Shown here one piece after another: positions 1 to 11,556 of a stretch of DNA of 64,000 nucleotides. Origin of the DNA: Diadema setosum (Eukaryota > Echinodermata > Echinoidea > Diadematoida > Diadematidae); assembly GCF_964275005.1 (NCBI RefSeq), contig NC_092688.1:24677440-24741439 (forward strand), read 5' to 3'. The translations under genes and the position numbers were made by a program. The stretch's first letter is position 1, and every line of letters begins with the position of its first letter. Under the pieces are notes generated by a model. That model was not told the DNA's origin. It saw only the letters and a list, made by a program, of their open reading frames with translations, and ran no database searches.

Positions 1-134
1 TGCAAGGATGTGCAAAGGATAGGGCACCACCAAGTACGCAGTTTTGAGAAATTACTATTACCTGACTTGAAATTACTCCATTTTAAATCACAATATATTT
101 TGTCGTCTCTGATGTATAAATTGCAAATTGACCA

Positions 135-282
135 GGGGCCTGTTTCATAAAACTTGTCATCAGTAACAAGTTGTCATAGACGTGACAAGTTACTGAAATC
201 CTTGCATCTGATTGGCTGAGAGCAAATTTGTCATAGAAATGTGGAAATTGTCACTGATAACAAGTTTTATGAAACGGGCGCC
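135..282. mobile_element. Small foldback MITE
   Basis: About 148 bp with inverted ends GGCCTGTTTCATAAAACTTG and, reversed, GGCGCCCGTTTCATAAAACT. No coding capacity. CCAGG flanks both ends and may be the target duplication. Confidence 0.65.
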
Positions 283-451
283 AGGTTGACGCGATGATAC
301 ATGTTCCCATGCAGAAAACCTTTGTTTCATTTTAGATCAGTACGCACGAAAACTGTGTGTCTGTGTGTGTGTCTGTGTAAAGATAGATCTGCTTACAATA
401 ATGAACATGAGTTAATATCGCAAGCAGCAAAACATGTCTGCAATTATCATT

Positions 452-1144
452 TGTGACCGTGCACCTCAAAACGAACATAAAGTCGCACACACTGATTTTG
501 CGTGAGGACTGAAAATAAGTGAAATAGGTCAACCTAGCCGAACTTGACTTTTTCATATTTTCTGAAAGAGCGGGTCTTCTTTTACATTATGCTAAAATTT
601 GGTATCATAAAACAGACAGAAAAGTGTGTTTTTTAGCAGTTTATCTCGAAAATTTTTTGTTAGAATAGTGTGATTAAGTGTGTCTTTAGAATCCCTTTTT
701 CATTTCTGAAAAAACCTTGTCCACACTCTTCACTTTTAACTCTAATAACTTTTAAAAAAGACAGTGCTACTCCTTTGAAAATTGGCATTAATTATGGACA
801 GAATGTGCTAATGAGGCATGTTTAATTTCAGTTTAATTTGATAATCCCTTCATTGTTGTTACTCTGGTGGTTTACTTCCTGGTTTTTGTCCCATTCATCG
901 CAAAACCAGCACGGTTTGGTAAAGATTAAGCGCTTGAATAGACACTGTACTTCAGAGCCTCTTTTCTCAGTTCACACTTTTCCTGAGTTTGTGCTTTCTT
1001 TCCAACATTTAGATAGGTTGGAAGAGTCCATTTGATTTGAGTTATACATCATTGTAAAGCTTAAAGTCTGCTCTTTCAGAATATGGTCTTAACTAAAAAT
1101 TCATGTCTGGCGACTTTTTGTTTGTTTTGAGGTGCAGGGTCACA
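452..1144. mobile_element. 690-bp MITE family, copy 1
   Basis: Inverted ends TGTGACCGTGCACCTCAAAA and the reverse (GAGGTGCAGGGTCACA). Non-coding; the ORFs in it are accidental. It occupies the gene A intron where the transmembrane exon might be expected. Confidence 0.75.
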
Positions 1145-1279
1145 TTTGATATACAAGGTAGAATTGAAAATCTGAGAAAAAACATAAATGGTATCAGTGA
1201 AATCATTTCTGCTTCACTATTGGCTATATATGTAATGAATATGTGTATAGTTACCGAATGATAAGGATATGCAACTCAC

Positions 1280-1336
1280 TTCTGGTCGTTTCGCTTGTAT
1301 CTCGTAGGATTACATCTTCAGTTGGTTTGCCGTCTC
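1280..1336 (-). CDS. Copy A stalk exon (57 bp)
   Basis: Phase 1 to phase 1, donor GTGAGT. It encodes [20 protein letters not shown]. Copy B has the same exon at 32087-32143. It is the last copy A exon I can place before the left edge. Confidence 0.6.
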
Positions 1337-4300
1337 CTGGTTATGAAGAAACCAAAGTATAAGGATAAATGTTATTGACCGCCACGATAATAACATCACG
1401 GTATTTAAACCCACAATGACCTCGTCACCTAATTATTTTATTTTATTTTATTTCCACGTCCAAATAATACAAAAATATTGCAAAGTAACATCGTCGATTT
1501 TAAACAAGATTTGTATAAAAAAAAAACACACTTAAATGTCATCAAGCAAATACAAACACCATACAAACATTAGCATAGCAGAAATACGAAACATACACAC
1601 CTATGGAGTAAATAAGAAAATTAATTTTCATACAAAGTGGTATTACTTGTGCGCATGCTGATCAAGAGATAATTAAAACAGGATACTATGCCCATGGAAA
1701 AGACTTTTACCAGTTAATGTACAACTGAGTTTATATTTCCACAAGGACGAATTATTTACCAATAGCCGGAATATTTGTCAAATTTAAATGAATAGTTCAA
1801 ATTAAAAATGGCATTATGATTTTACTTTAACTGTTCATATAGGACTTTATAACTGCTATAACATAATGGATTTGTTAAATCTAGAAGGTTCATCTGTGCA
1901 CTTGTGTACAGTTGATGACACTTGTCTGTGAGCATATTACAATGTTAAAAGAAATGGAAGAAAGTAAGTTGGGATTGTTATTCATTGAATGACAGTGCGA
2001 TATACCTTTTTTATTACCAAGCTATCTGCATGACTAACAGTGTACATTTGAATAATAACAGAAGAAAGGAAATGGTACGTTTGGAAGTTTTGGTTCCTTT
2101 TTTTAACCATGTCTTTAAACAGTGGATAGAAACGGAGCCTTCAGCCGTAAGCAAAAAGAAAAACAAACGAAAAAATGATTACAGTAATCATAAACTTAAT
2201 AATGAAGAGGTACAAAAGAAAGGTGGACAACTGTAAAGTGGCTCACAAGTAATCTTACTTAAAAACGACGTGGCGCTGATCTGGGGCAATGTCGTTAATT
2301 CATAAGTAAGCAGTCCCTCGCCTGTTTCATTGGAGGAAATCAGGGGCATTGTGGGTAATACATAGTATTTGTGACCCTGCATCACAAAACGAACAAAAGG
2401 TCGCCAGATATGGATTTTTTAGTAGAGGGCAGATTCTTAAAGAGCAGACTCTAAGCTTTAAAATGATGTATAACTCAATTCAACTCAGTCTAAATACTAG
2501 AAAGAATGCACACACTCTGGAAAAGTTGAACTGAGAAAAGAGGCTCTGAAGTACAGGGTCTATTCAATCGCTTAATCTTTACCTAGCCATGCGAGCTGTG
2601 CAATTAAAGGGACACAACACAGGAAGTAAACCACCGGAGCAACAACAATGAAGAGATTATCAGATTAACCTGAATTGAACATGTTCTATTGACACATTCT
2701 GTCCATGATTAATACTAACTTTCAAAGCAGCAGAGTTATCCTTTCAAAAGTTATTAGACTTGAAAGTGAAGAGTGTGCAAAGAATTGAAAAGGGGACTCT
2801 AAGACATACCTGATCATTCTATTCTCCCCCTCCCCCCCCCAAAAAAAAAAAATGGGTTGCAGAAAAACTGCGGAAAAGACACTTTCCCATTCATGTTATG
2901 ATCTCAAACTTAAGAGTAATGGAGGAGAAGGATAGCTCTTTCAGAAAATATGAAAAACTCAAGATTGACTTGGTTGACCCATTTCACCCTTTTTTTCCTT
3001 TTTTTTTGAGTACTTACATATAATTAAGGGGTGCGACTTTTTTTTTTTCGTTTTGTGATGCACGGTCACTGTTAATGACCGTGGTCCATAGAATCAATCT
3101 TCGCTTATGCATATTAATAGGCAACAAAATGATGTAATAGTTTACTGAAAGACAAATTTAGAGAATACATTCTAGCATCAGTAGTTTTTACAGCTATTGG
3201 ATTCAAGTTTCTCATGGTGCTGATATGATCTGCTAAATCAATAGGTTTGTGGTAGGGTTAACGTCAAATTTCAGTCACGTGTAAGTCTTGATTCAGTTTC
3301 AAAGTAGCGAGGTAAATCCTGTTGCATTATTTAGATAGCGTATGTAGTATACAAATCTTTTAGAGGTAATTGACATTTAAATAACGATACGTAAAACACT
3401 TATATTCCCTCCCCATTGGTGTATCTTGGCTTAGAAGAAAAACGTAAACACTGTTTTCTTATATGAAATGACAAAAATATGAAAACATAGAAAGGACCAT
3501 CACTGTCTCTCCATCACTGCACCTTTACTCAGTGTTTCATTTCTCTTTCCTCTCTCTCTCTTACACTTTTGTCTGTTTCTACACTACTTATCTTTTCTTT
3601 TCTTTCTGTTCTGTTCTCTTCTTTCTTCTTTTCTTTTTATTTCTTCCTTCCATACAACCCAACGGTCCTTTTCAGGACCACTAGTTTTAATTTACACATT
3701 TCTTTACAGATTATTTCTCTTGTCTTCTCTCCTCAGGTTTACACTTTAACCTTATTTTAATTTCTCATTTTTGCATTTCTCCCACAGGAACCTTTCAGGA
3801 CTCAACTGTCATCTATTTCCTCTCCATTATTATTTTTTTTCTCCGCAGCAGCATTTAATTCTAGGATCCACACTAGCTCCCTCTAATTTACGTCTTGAAT
3901 TTCAATTTGTTCTTTTCTTCTTCTTTTCATTGCCCCCCCCCCCCCTCTCTCTCTCTCCCCCTTCTCTCCGCATATTCTCACCTCTCCTCTATTTATCCCT
4001 CCTTAGTTTTATTATTCGTCCTTTCTCCATTGATTCGCGTTCCATAGCCACACTGTTCGCCGACTTCGTTCTCCTCTTGGTTTCATGAATCTTCACTGCT
4101 CTCCCCTATCTCCATGATTCTCCAACATTCAACTCCTTCCTCTTCCTCTTCCCGTCTATTTCATCTCTCCCCTTCTAACGATGTCCGAACATCTTACTTG
4201 ATTCTCACACTATTCTTCCTTACCACTCTCCGTGTTCTTTTCTCTACTGTTTCCACTAGTGCAACTTCAACTTCCAGCCCATTACTGTCTCCCACTCTTC

Positions 4301-5253
4301 ACTTTTTGCCCTCCTCACAACCCCCATATGTCGCTTCCCTCTTCGTTTCTCCTCTTTCTAGGCTCTTCTTCCAAACAACGATCCGGTTAAGGACTACATA
4401 CACATGGTGTCACCGCAAATCTTTCTTCCTAATTAACTTCACCATGCAAACCTTCAAACAACACAAAACCTTCAAACAACACATCACTGTCTTGTTTTTA
4501 TACTTATGGTTTTCAGCTACACAGCGAGAGTGATCCAAATATTCAGTTATGGTTACGGCTGCTTTCACTGTTTTTTTTTTTTTTCTTGGACCTTTAAGGC
4601 ACATAATCTTATGTCCGGTTACAGTGACTCATCCTCAAGTTCTTCTCATCTACACCGTTCATTGTATCCAAATGAAACTTTGACCTTTCACATGATACAA
4701 GGTGTGTCAGCTACGAACCTTTTGTTGCATCTTCGGTTTTCCAGCAGAATGGGACTGGCACGTTCCAGATAGGAAAGTAAGTCGACCGTCCGGGTAGTCC
4801 TATACACTGCAGTGTCGCACTGCCATTGATGCTGTAGCCTTCACCACAGGTGAGAGTTATCTTAGACCCAAAGCTTGTCACATTAGAGTCCCAATGACCA
4901 TTTGACACATGACTTGGGTAAACACAAAACCCCAAAGGAACTGTCAATGAAAAGAAAGAAATAATGGAGCAATATAAATAAAGAAAAAAAAAAGTATATA
5001 ATAATGAAGAGTTTGTTCGCAAAAAACCGATAACTGCATTTTTGAGGATTTTGAAGTTCGATCTCTGTCATAAAGTACAAAATAATACCATTTAAATGAT
5101 ATATTGGTCACTACATATAAAGGTACATTTTTGAAGTTATGGTCAAAAGAAGAAAAAAAAATATTATTTTTCTCTTTATTTTTCTTGACCTTTAATCGCA
5201 AATATCTCCATTTGGCAAATATGGACTTATCGGTTTTTGCGAACAAACTGTTC

Positions 5254-5312
<59 letters not shown>

Positions 5313-5395
5313 TATAGGCCTATTTGAATATGTAAGTATATCTATATATACATGTATGATATGTATACATAAATAATATATATGCATATTTGTTG

Positions 5396-5460
<65 letters not shown>

Positions 5461-8400
5461 GTTTTTGGCTAAGTAATCGTCTTGTCACTCGATTCACTCG
5501 AACACATGTCGAAAGTTGAATGTCGTCTGATAGTGAATGAACACTCTTTTACAAATATAAGGAGGATAGGAAAAAAATGGTGGCAACTCAACAACTTTTC
5601 ACACATATCATCAGTGGCAACAAACAGATCACCACTTTACCAAACTTTCTTGGAGAAACAACAACTGAACTCCCCCCCCCCCTCGAGCAAATTGTCGAGC
5701 ACCATAGTTAGCCCGTAGAGTCTCGAATCTTCCCCTGCCCTACCTGGGCTGATCACGCTACACTAATTTTCATAAATACATATTCATAGCAGTATGCTCA
5801 ACTCTGCAAATGAAATGTTTGTATTATCGCAACTGCTGATATGTAATTAAAAACAAAAACAAAAACAAAAACAAAAACAAAACATGTCGCAGAAAAGAAA
5901 CCATTGGACTCGAGCCTGTGATCTACTGCTTTCCGGGCAGCGACACTGCCATCAGGCTATCCAAGCCGGCAAAATACTCAAGCTCCGGAAAGCAGTAGAT
6001 GACAGGTTCCAAGTTCCGTGGTTCCTTTGTTCCGACATGTTTGTTAATTACAGATAAGCAGTTCTGATCTTACCAAATTTTATTTGTAGAGGTAGACAAA
6101 TTAGAGAAGAAAATGCACACCTCACTCTTCACCCATCTGTAATATTCATCTTGCTTTAATGTTTTGTGCGCCTTGGACTGTTTAACATAGCAACGTCGGA
6201 ATTTAGGAGCTTGGGTATTTGTTCCAATTTCATCGTGTCACTGACGTCAAGAGTTATCAGGCCAAGCCTTGTTACAGGAAAAAAAAAGCCCTACAACAAC
6301 AAACAAACAATAAAACAAACGTGCTCCGTGCAATTTGGGCACATTTCTGCTCTTAATTGCTTGATACAATGTTAGATCATCATAATGGCACAACAAACAT
6401 CAGCTTGTATAATATTGCATCAGTAGGCTTACCTCGGCATTTGAGTCTCACAGCCTCATGCGAAGAACAGTCAGCGGCGTTCGGCTGTAGACAATCCTTG
6501 AAACGTCGATACCTGCCGTCTATGTATGGATGTTGTGAAACTTAGTTACAAATCGTAAAGACATTGATAAACTCTTACAAAATGAAGTAAAACAAAATGA
6601 AACTTTTTAAGAGTATGCCCCGAAAGCAAAACATATAGACATAATCAATCTCTTATTCTAAGTTCATCAGGTCCTTCTGGAGGTTTAGGAAAAGTTCTGT
6701 CTTAAAAGTAGGCCTACATGAATATTCGTGTCAGTCATTCACTCACGAATTTGAAAGGGATGGTATAGTATTAGTGGAGATGAGAATTGGGCTTTTTGCG
6801 AGATAGCAAGAAACCACTTTTGACATAATACAGAGAATACCATTCTAAGCGGAATTCGATGCTTATTAAATGAAAATCGGTTTTGGAATGGCCGAGTCTT
6901 CAAAAAACAAAGTAAAACAAAGCGATCTTGATAAAAGGTGGGGCCGATCTTTTTATTAGGATTGCTCTATTTGGGATATCTCAGCCATTTCAAAACATTT
7001 ACATGCTTTTTCATATTCTTTTCATATTTCATAAAAGGTTTCTCATTATCTCTCTCTCTCTCTCTTCAACAAACAAATAGAAACGTAAAGTTAGGTTTCA
7101 ACCAAAACTATAGAACCCCTTTAAACTATGCTTGAAAATGCAAACTTACCGTCTGAATGTCTAAAATAGCATAGCCTTATTTTTTTTTCGAAATCTGTAT
7201 AATTTCTGAAGAATCTCTCCTTTGTTTATTATTTGGTTTACTAATACGCAATACTGTAGTCACCATCACGACATGATAACTGCCCCGTCCTGCTCCTTGC
7301 TGCTGTACTTGGCATTGTTTGATTCGAATACCCCTCAGCCGCTGGGAAGCCGAGCTCTGCGCATGCCAGTTCGGCAGCTTCGTCGTTAAATCCATCATAG
7401 CAAACATATCTGTCTGTTTTGAAGACCACCAAGCCTTCAAGAGGAGATGGTCCGTCAACCAGTGTCACATTGGTTGCTTCTATAGAGCGCATGGTAACAA
7501 TATGAACACTTTTGACACTTTGATAATGAAACTCTGGATTCACTTCTACATCTAGTCAGATGAATGAAATTAAAGTACTGTTAAGACCGAGTAAGACTTC
7601 AGAAGGGTCGAACTTTAGAAATAGGAAAGTTTACCGTTAACTGTGTGTTTATTTTATACCCAATGTATGTACTCCTGCTATATAAAAAGTTAAAGGCACT
7701 TGTTTTCACGTTTGTGATTGCACTACATCAAATCTTTCTGGCAATGACAATAAAAACATGTCAAGAGAGTACTTGGTGCGCTCTGTTATTGTTTGCCATT
7801 GATATGTTTTCATATTTGCTGTGTTGCTTCCATAACATGAATTCCGAATGGAAGGCGCATCCCATGTCTGAAACTTGTCTGAGAAAAAAGAAGACATTAC
7901 CAATGACTCGTTGGAAAGACTAACACAGTTGGAGACAAGGCGTGGATTCTTTTTGACATTATTGCTCTATTGCTGGGTATATAACTATCAATTTTAGGGT
8001 AAATCATTACATCCTCGCTGTCACAAGCAATTAAAAACTATGGAGACGAACATATTAAAATAGCGTACGACGTATTTGGTATAGTTATGTGACCGTGCAT
8101 CACAACACAAACAAAAAGTCGCAGCCCATGATGTTACGCGAGGACTCAAAAAAAAAAAGAAAAAGAAAAAAAGGTGAAATGTATCAACCGAGTCAATGCT
8201 GCGTTTTTCATCTTTTCTGAAAGAGCTTTCATTCTTCTACATTATTATTTTGTTTGGGATCATAACAGTGTGCTTTAAGCAGTTTTTCTACAACCCCTTT
8301 TTTTTTTGGGGGGGGGAGAGTAGAATGATCAGTTATGTCTTAGAGACCCCTTTCACTTCTTGAAATCTTTTGCACACTCTTCTCTTTCAAGTCTAATAAC

Positions 8401-10773
8401 TTTTGATTAGATAATGCTACTGCTTTGAAAGTTGGCATTAATTATTGACAAAATGTGTTAATTAGGCCTGTCTAATTTCAGCTTAATCTAATAATTTCTT
8501 CATTGTTGTTGCTCCAGTCGTTTACATCCTGTGTTTTGTCCCATTTAACACCCAGATAACACACCCGGTTAAAGTTTAAGCACTTGAATAGACTCTGTAC
8601 TTCAGAGCCTCTTTTCTCAGTTCACACTTTTCCAGAGTATGTGCTTTCTTATCAGTATTTAGATTAGAGTCTGCTCTATCAGAATCTGCCCTATTACTAA
8701 AATTGATTTTGAGTTTAGTTTAGTTTAGTTTAGATTCTTGAAGAGCAGACTCTAAGCTTTATACTAGTGTATAACTCAATTCAAATGGACTCCCCTACCC
8801 TACTCAAATACTGCAAAGAAAGCACACAATATAGTGTGAACTGAGAAAAGAGGCTCTGAAGTACAGAGTCTATTCAAGCGCTTAATCTTTCACCAAGCCG
8901 CGCTAGCTGTGCGATGAAAGGGACAAAACATAGGATGTCAACCACCAGAGTATTATCAATGAAGTGATTATCAGATTAAGCTGAAATTGAGCATGTTATT
9001 TTCACACATTCTGTCCATGATTACTGGCAACTTACAAAGCAGTAGCATCATCCTTCAAAAGTTATTAGACTTGAAAGTGAAGAGTGTGCAAAGGATTTTA
9101 AGAACGGGCCTCTAATACATGCCATGGAATTCCATTTTCTTTGCTCAATTTTCCACTAAAAATGTAATAATATTCATTTCTGGTCAATTTTTTTTCTGTT
9201 TGCCTTTGTTACATACTCAAAAAAGCTGCATCACTTCGAATTCCGACTTAATCCCATTTTCTTTGCTCAATTTTCCACTAATAAATATTATTCATTACTG
9301 GTCAGTTTTTCTTTTTGCCTTTGTTACAAACTCAAAAAGCTGCATCACTTCGGTAATCCCTCTCATTTATTCCCAAGTTGAATTATCCTTCGGGTTTATG
9401 CCAGGTTCAAGTATGTACGTGTGTCACACAAAAACACACTGCTATAGCTTCTGACCATTCGAGCATTGAGAATTTAGTGTTTCTGGGACGAACACTGTAC
9501 TAGGGCTTTCTATAGCTCAGTCTGTAGAGCACCGGGCTAGCAATCCGGAGGTCTCGGGTTCGAATCCCGATGGAATCCTATATTCTTTGCTCAATTCTCC
9601 ACTAACAAATAATATTCAATTCTGGTCAGTTTTTTTTTTTTGCCTTTGTTTACTAAAATACACACACAAACAAACAGAAAGTAATAAAAACCGGCAGTTC
9701 TAACAGCTTACAGGAAAAGTGGATTTATAGGTTTGTAAGTTATCGGAATGATAAGACCATGAAGATAACATTCATGGCAACATATTTGAACATGAAAAGA
9801 CTGGTTAGTTTTAAACCGAAGTATGTCATGGTTTTCTTCTAGTCAACACATTGTAAATTTAATTCAAGTGACAAAAAACAAACAAACACACACACACACA
9901 CACACACACCAAAAAACAAACAAAAAACAAAACAAAACAAAACAAACAAATAAAAAAAAAAAAAACACTGAGCAATGTGAAGCACAAGTAGGTCTATGTC
10001 AATACCAAGCACTAACCCATAATAAGACGGATATCAATGAATGCTCACCCTCGTTACACTTCACGCTGATCTTGAATTTTACGGAGGAGGTATATATACC
10101 GTATTTTTAGCTTGGTCTGACGAGCAAGTGACGAGCAAGGGAAAACGCTGAATCACGGTGTTAAATGACTTGTTAGCTATCTCATCATGCACATTAAATT
10201 CTAGGGTCTTGGTTGACGTTATTTCAAATGAAATTCTCCAACCGCAAGGTGCTTGTAGGATCCAGCTGTCCTTTCTGAGGACACAATATCTGTCACACAA
10301 CTCCTCGCTCTCAAGTGGTTCCCCCGAACAATTTAGAAATAAATCTGCAATGGATAAAGAGGGGGAGATAAAATGTATCGTTATTCAGTTATAAATCATG
10401 AAAAAAAAAATCAGTATTTTACGTGTTTTGTTTTGTGTTTTGTTTTGGCCTGGGATTTTCGTTTTGAAATGATTTGTATGCAGGAGAAGACGCCAGTTGG
10501 ATTTTACTTTCCATTCAGAAAAGAAAAGAAAACAGTCATTCTTTATCATGTGAGGAAATGAATGAGAGGGAAAGCACGATGGCCACAATGGATTTGGGTT
10601 TTAAAGACACACACTAGATAATTTGAGTGCAAAATGAATCTGTTTATAGCAATGTTCAAGTTTCGAGCGCTTTGAAATGTGTACGCAAAACAACACGAAG
10701 ATCAGCATATCAAGAGAAAAGAAAAATAGGGAAATCACATCGCCAACAACAACAACAACAACAAAATATACAA

Positions 10774-10805
<32 letters not shown>

Positions 10806-11041
10806 ACAAAGATAATGATAACAGCAGATGAAGTTGCACTCCCAGGGTAAAGGATAAAAGTCTCTGTGCTCACCAATCCCTTTCCCCAATTAGGCCCTGT
10901 AATTACAAATGAAGATTGATATGCATAATTACACGTACATGTGTCTCTTGACAAAGTGAGTGACGGATAGCAGCAGAAATATACGACAGAAAAACATGCT
11001 AGGCAGGCCATTTTTCCATCTGTTGCGATGTTCAAAGCCAT
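1280..11041 (-). CDS. Receptor gene copy A (SRCR/sushi/CUB-like), 5' part; 3' end outside window
   Basis: Eight exons are inferred from the homology of this copy to copy B and from splice signals: 11041-10939 signal peptide, 10344-10049 CUB-like, 7479-7255, 7194-7150 and 6519-6433 SRCR, 4940-4719 sushi, and 2321-2259 and 1336-1280 stalk. Internal borders are phase 1, as usual for shuffled extracellular modules. The transmembrane and cytoplasmic exons seen in copy B are not found here; a 693-bp MITE occupies 452-1144, so they should lie left of base 1. The likely product is a type I membrane receptor; its ligand is unknown. Two oddities: the CUB-like exon is 296 bp and its frame runs into a stop, and the 48-bp stalk exon of copy B is absent. 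Copy A may therefore be a pseudogene or contain a one-base assembly error. No promoter element could be identified with confidence upstream of the ATG. Confidence 0.72.
2259..2321 (-). CDS. Copy A stalk exon (63 bp)
   Basis: Phase 1 to phase 1, donor GTAAGA. It encodes [20 protein letters not shown], a Thr/Ser-rich linker likely to form an O-glycosylated stalk. Copy B has the same exon at 33103-33165. Confidence 0.6.
2371..3069. mobile_element. 690-bp MITE family, copy 2
   Basis: Ends GTGACCCTGCATCACAAAAC and GTTTTGTGATGCACGGTCAC. It lies in a gene A intron directly upstream of the 63-bp stalk exon; the same place in gene B (near 33210) has no element. Confidence 0.75.
3540..4530. repeat. 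About 1 kb pyrimidine-biased tract
   Basis: The plus strand is strikingly C/T-rich with few purines, and the open frames in it are low-complexity artefacts. It lies in the gene A intron between sushi and stalk; gene B has a LINE tail in the matching interval instead. Confidence 0.5.
4719..4940 (-). CDS. Copy A exon: sushi/CCP domain
   Basis: A 222-bp exon (74 codons), phase 1 to phase 1. The four sushi cysteines are visible in [19 protein letters not shown] and VPFCW, with the typical GY after Cys2 and W after Cys4. The acceptor is CTGACAG-like and the donor is a weak GTTCGT; copy B has GTTTGC at the same place. Copies A and B match closely across this exon. Confidence 0.82.
5010..5249. mobile_element. 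Small TIR element (MITE)
   Basis: Inverted ends AGTTTGTTCGCAAAAAACCG and the reverse at 5228-5249. 240 bp, non-coding, followed at once by an (AT)n tract. Confidence 0.6.
5250..5460. repeat. (TA)n microsatellite
   Basis: Two long TA/TATG tracts separated by a short AT-rich spacer. Confidence 0.9.
5850..6050 (-). mobile_element. tRNA-derived SINE with (TTTTG)n tail, plus inverted partial copy
   Basis: On the minus strand from about 5966, TAGCCTGATGGCAGTGTCGC resembles an A box and GGCTCGAGTCCA a B box. A body and a (TTTTG)n tail end near 5850. The plus strand at 5985-6045 repeats GGAAAGCAGTAGAT with the same body, so two SINE pieces sit head to head. Confidence 0.55.
6433..6519 (-). CDS. Copy A exon 5: SRCR C-terminal part
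   Basis: An 87-bp exon, phase 1 to phase 1, with acceptor CATAG and donor GTAAGC. It encodes [10 protein letters not shown] followed by [15 protein letters not shown], the usual SRCR ending with three Cys and a VRLxC strand. Copy B keeps the same length and Cys spacing. Confidence 0.75.
7150..7194 (-). CDS. Copy A exon 4: SRCR middle mini-exon
   Basis: This is a proposed 45-bp exon, phase 1 to phase 1, with acceptor ATTATACAG and donor GTAAGT, ending YFRHSDG. It is separated from exon 3 by only 60 bp (7195-7254), a very small intron. Reading straight through from exon 3 meets TAG and TAA in frame, so splicing is required if the gene works. The 3' border is well supported by copy B; the 5' border is less certain. 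Confidence 0.45.
7255..7479 (-). CDS. Copy A exon 3: SRCR domain, N-terminal part
   Basis: This exon is 225 bp, phase 1 to phase 1, with acceptor CTATAG and donor GTATTG. It encodes [16 protein letters not shown], then [20 protein letters not shown] and [14 protein letters not shown]. This is the classical SRCR opening: VxLxxGxxxxEGxV, then CxDGF, AxxxCxxLGF and a third Cys. The remaining Cys residues are in the next two exons, giving six in total (group A-like). Confidence 0.78.
8088..9117. mobile_element. 690-bp MITE family, two partial copies head to tail
   Basis: A left-ended piece starts TGTGACCGTGCATCAC at 8088 and fades near 8700. After a short TTTAG repeat a second piece in the opposite sense runs 8735-9117. 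Both lack one terminus. Confidence 0.6.
9119..9660 (+). mobile_element. SINE with three copies of its body
   Basis: The body starting TCTTTGCTCAATTTTCCACT and ending with a T-run and TGCCTTTGTT occurs near 9130, 9258 and 9585. Only the third copy carries the tRNA-like head. The others look like truncated insertions or local duplications. Confidence 0.55.
9504..9578 (+). tRNA. tRNA-Ala(AGC)-like SINE head
   Basis: The D arm (GCTC/GAGC), anticodon stem CCGGG/TCCGG with loop CTAGCAA (anticodon AGC) and T arm TCGGG-TTCGAAT-CCCGA are all present. The acceptor stem has a mismatch and one extra T before its 3' side, and the sequence continues directly into a SINE body. It is most likely a SINE promoter, not a functional tRNA gene. 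Confidence 0.55.
10049..10344 (-). CDS. Copy A exon 2: CUB-like domain, frame-broken
   Basis: The acceptor ends TTGCAG and the donor is GTGAGC. The peptide contains [18 protein letters not shown], matching the CUB-type pattern of W-I-x-AP-x-G-x-x-I-x-F. The entry frame reads to a TAA near 10079, while the frame needed at the donor encodes ISVKCNE in phase with the next SRCR exon. The exon is 296 bp, one base short of a multiple of three. Either copy A carries a one-base deletion near the middle of the exon or the assembly does. The CUB assignment rests on the central motif only. Confidence 0.55.
10939..11041 (-). CDS. Copy A exon 1: signal peptide
   Basis: The ATG at 11041 opens a 34-codon exon with a hydrophobic core ([12 protein letters not shown]) followed by a small polar stretch, typical of a secretory signal peptide. 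The donor is GTACGT, giving phase 1. Copy B has the same 103-bp exon with the same ATG and donor position, which supports the start choice. The 6-bp target site of a transposon lies 175 bp upstream, so the insertion at 11222 may sit in the promoter region. Confidence 0.7.
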
Positions 11042-11221
11042 GATTTTGTCAAACTAGCAGTTGCAAACTTCCCGTCGAATCTGCTGATTGTTACCTTCTC
11101 TGTAACAGTTATCCCAGTCAATGACTTTTCTGTGATATCTATTCTCAATAAAGTTTCACCCCAGGTCTGCGAGGAATACGGAGTGATCGAACCTAATTCT
11201 ATAACAAGAGGCAAATACCAC

Positions 11222-11512
11222 TGTTGCGACACGGATTGTCGCCCCTACACGGATTGTCGCCTCCTGCTCGGGGCGACAATCCGTGACGGGCGCTGGCGGC
11301 ACGGATTGTCGCCCCCTACACGGATTGTCGCCTGGCGACAATCCGTGACGCTTGTGCAGTTCCCAGTTTTTGACCTCGAAGGCGACAATCCGTGTTGGCA
11401 AAAAAATTGTTGCGACACGGATTGTCGCCCCGTCACAGATTGTCGCCCCGGGCTCGGGGTGGTTCCTCCGGTGTTAAGCTTTGGTGGGATGGGTATGACT
11501 GGTAAGTTATGC

Positions 11513-11556
<44 letters not shown>

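Noticed and set aside
9504..9578. Functional tRNA-Ala gene
   Set aside because: The acceptor stem is imperfect with an extra base, and the sequence runs into a dispersed SINE body.
11222..11460. Regular short repeats resembling a CRISPR array
   Set aside because: Units are in both orientations with irregular, tiny spacers, at the ends of a transposon with a target duplication in an animal genome.
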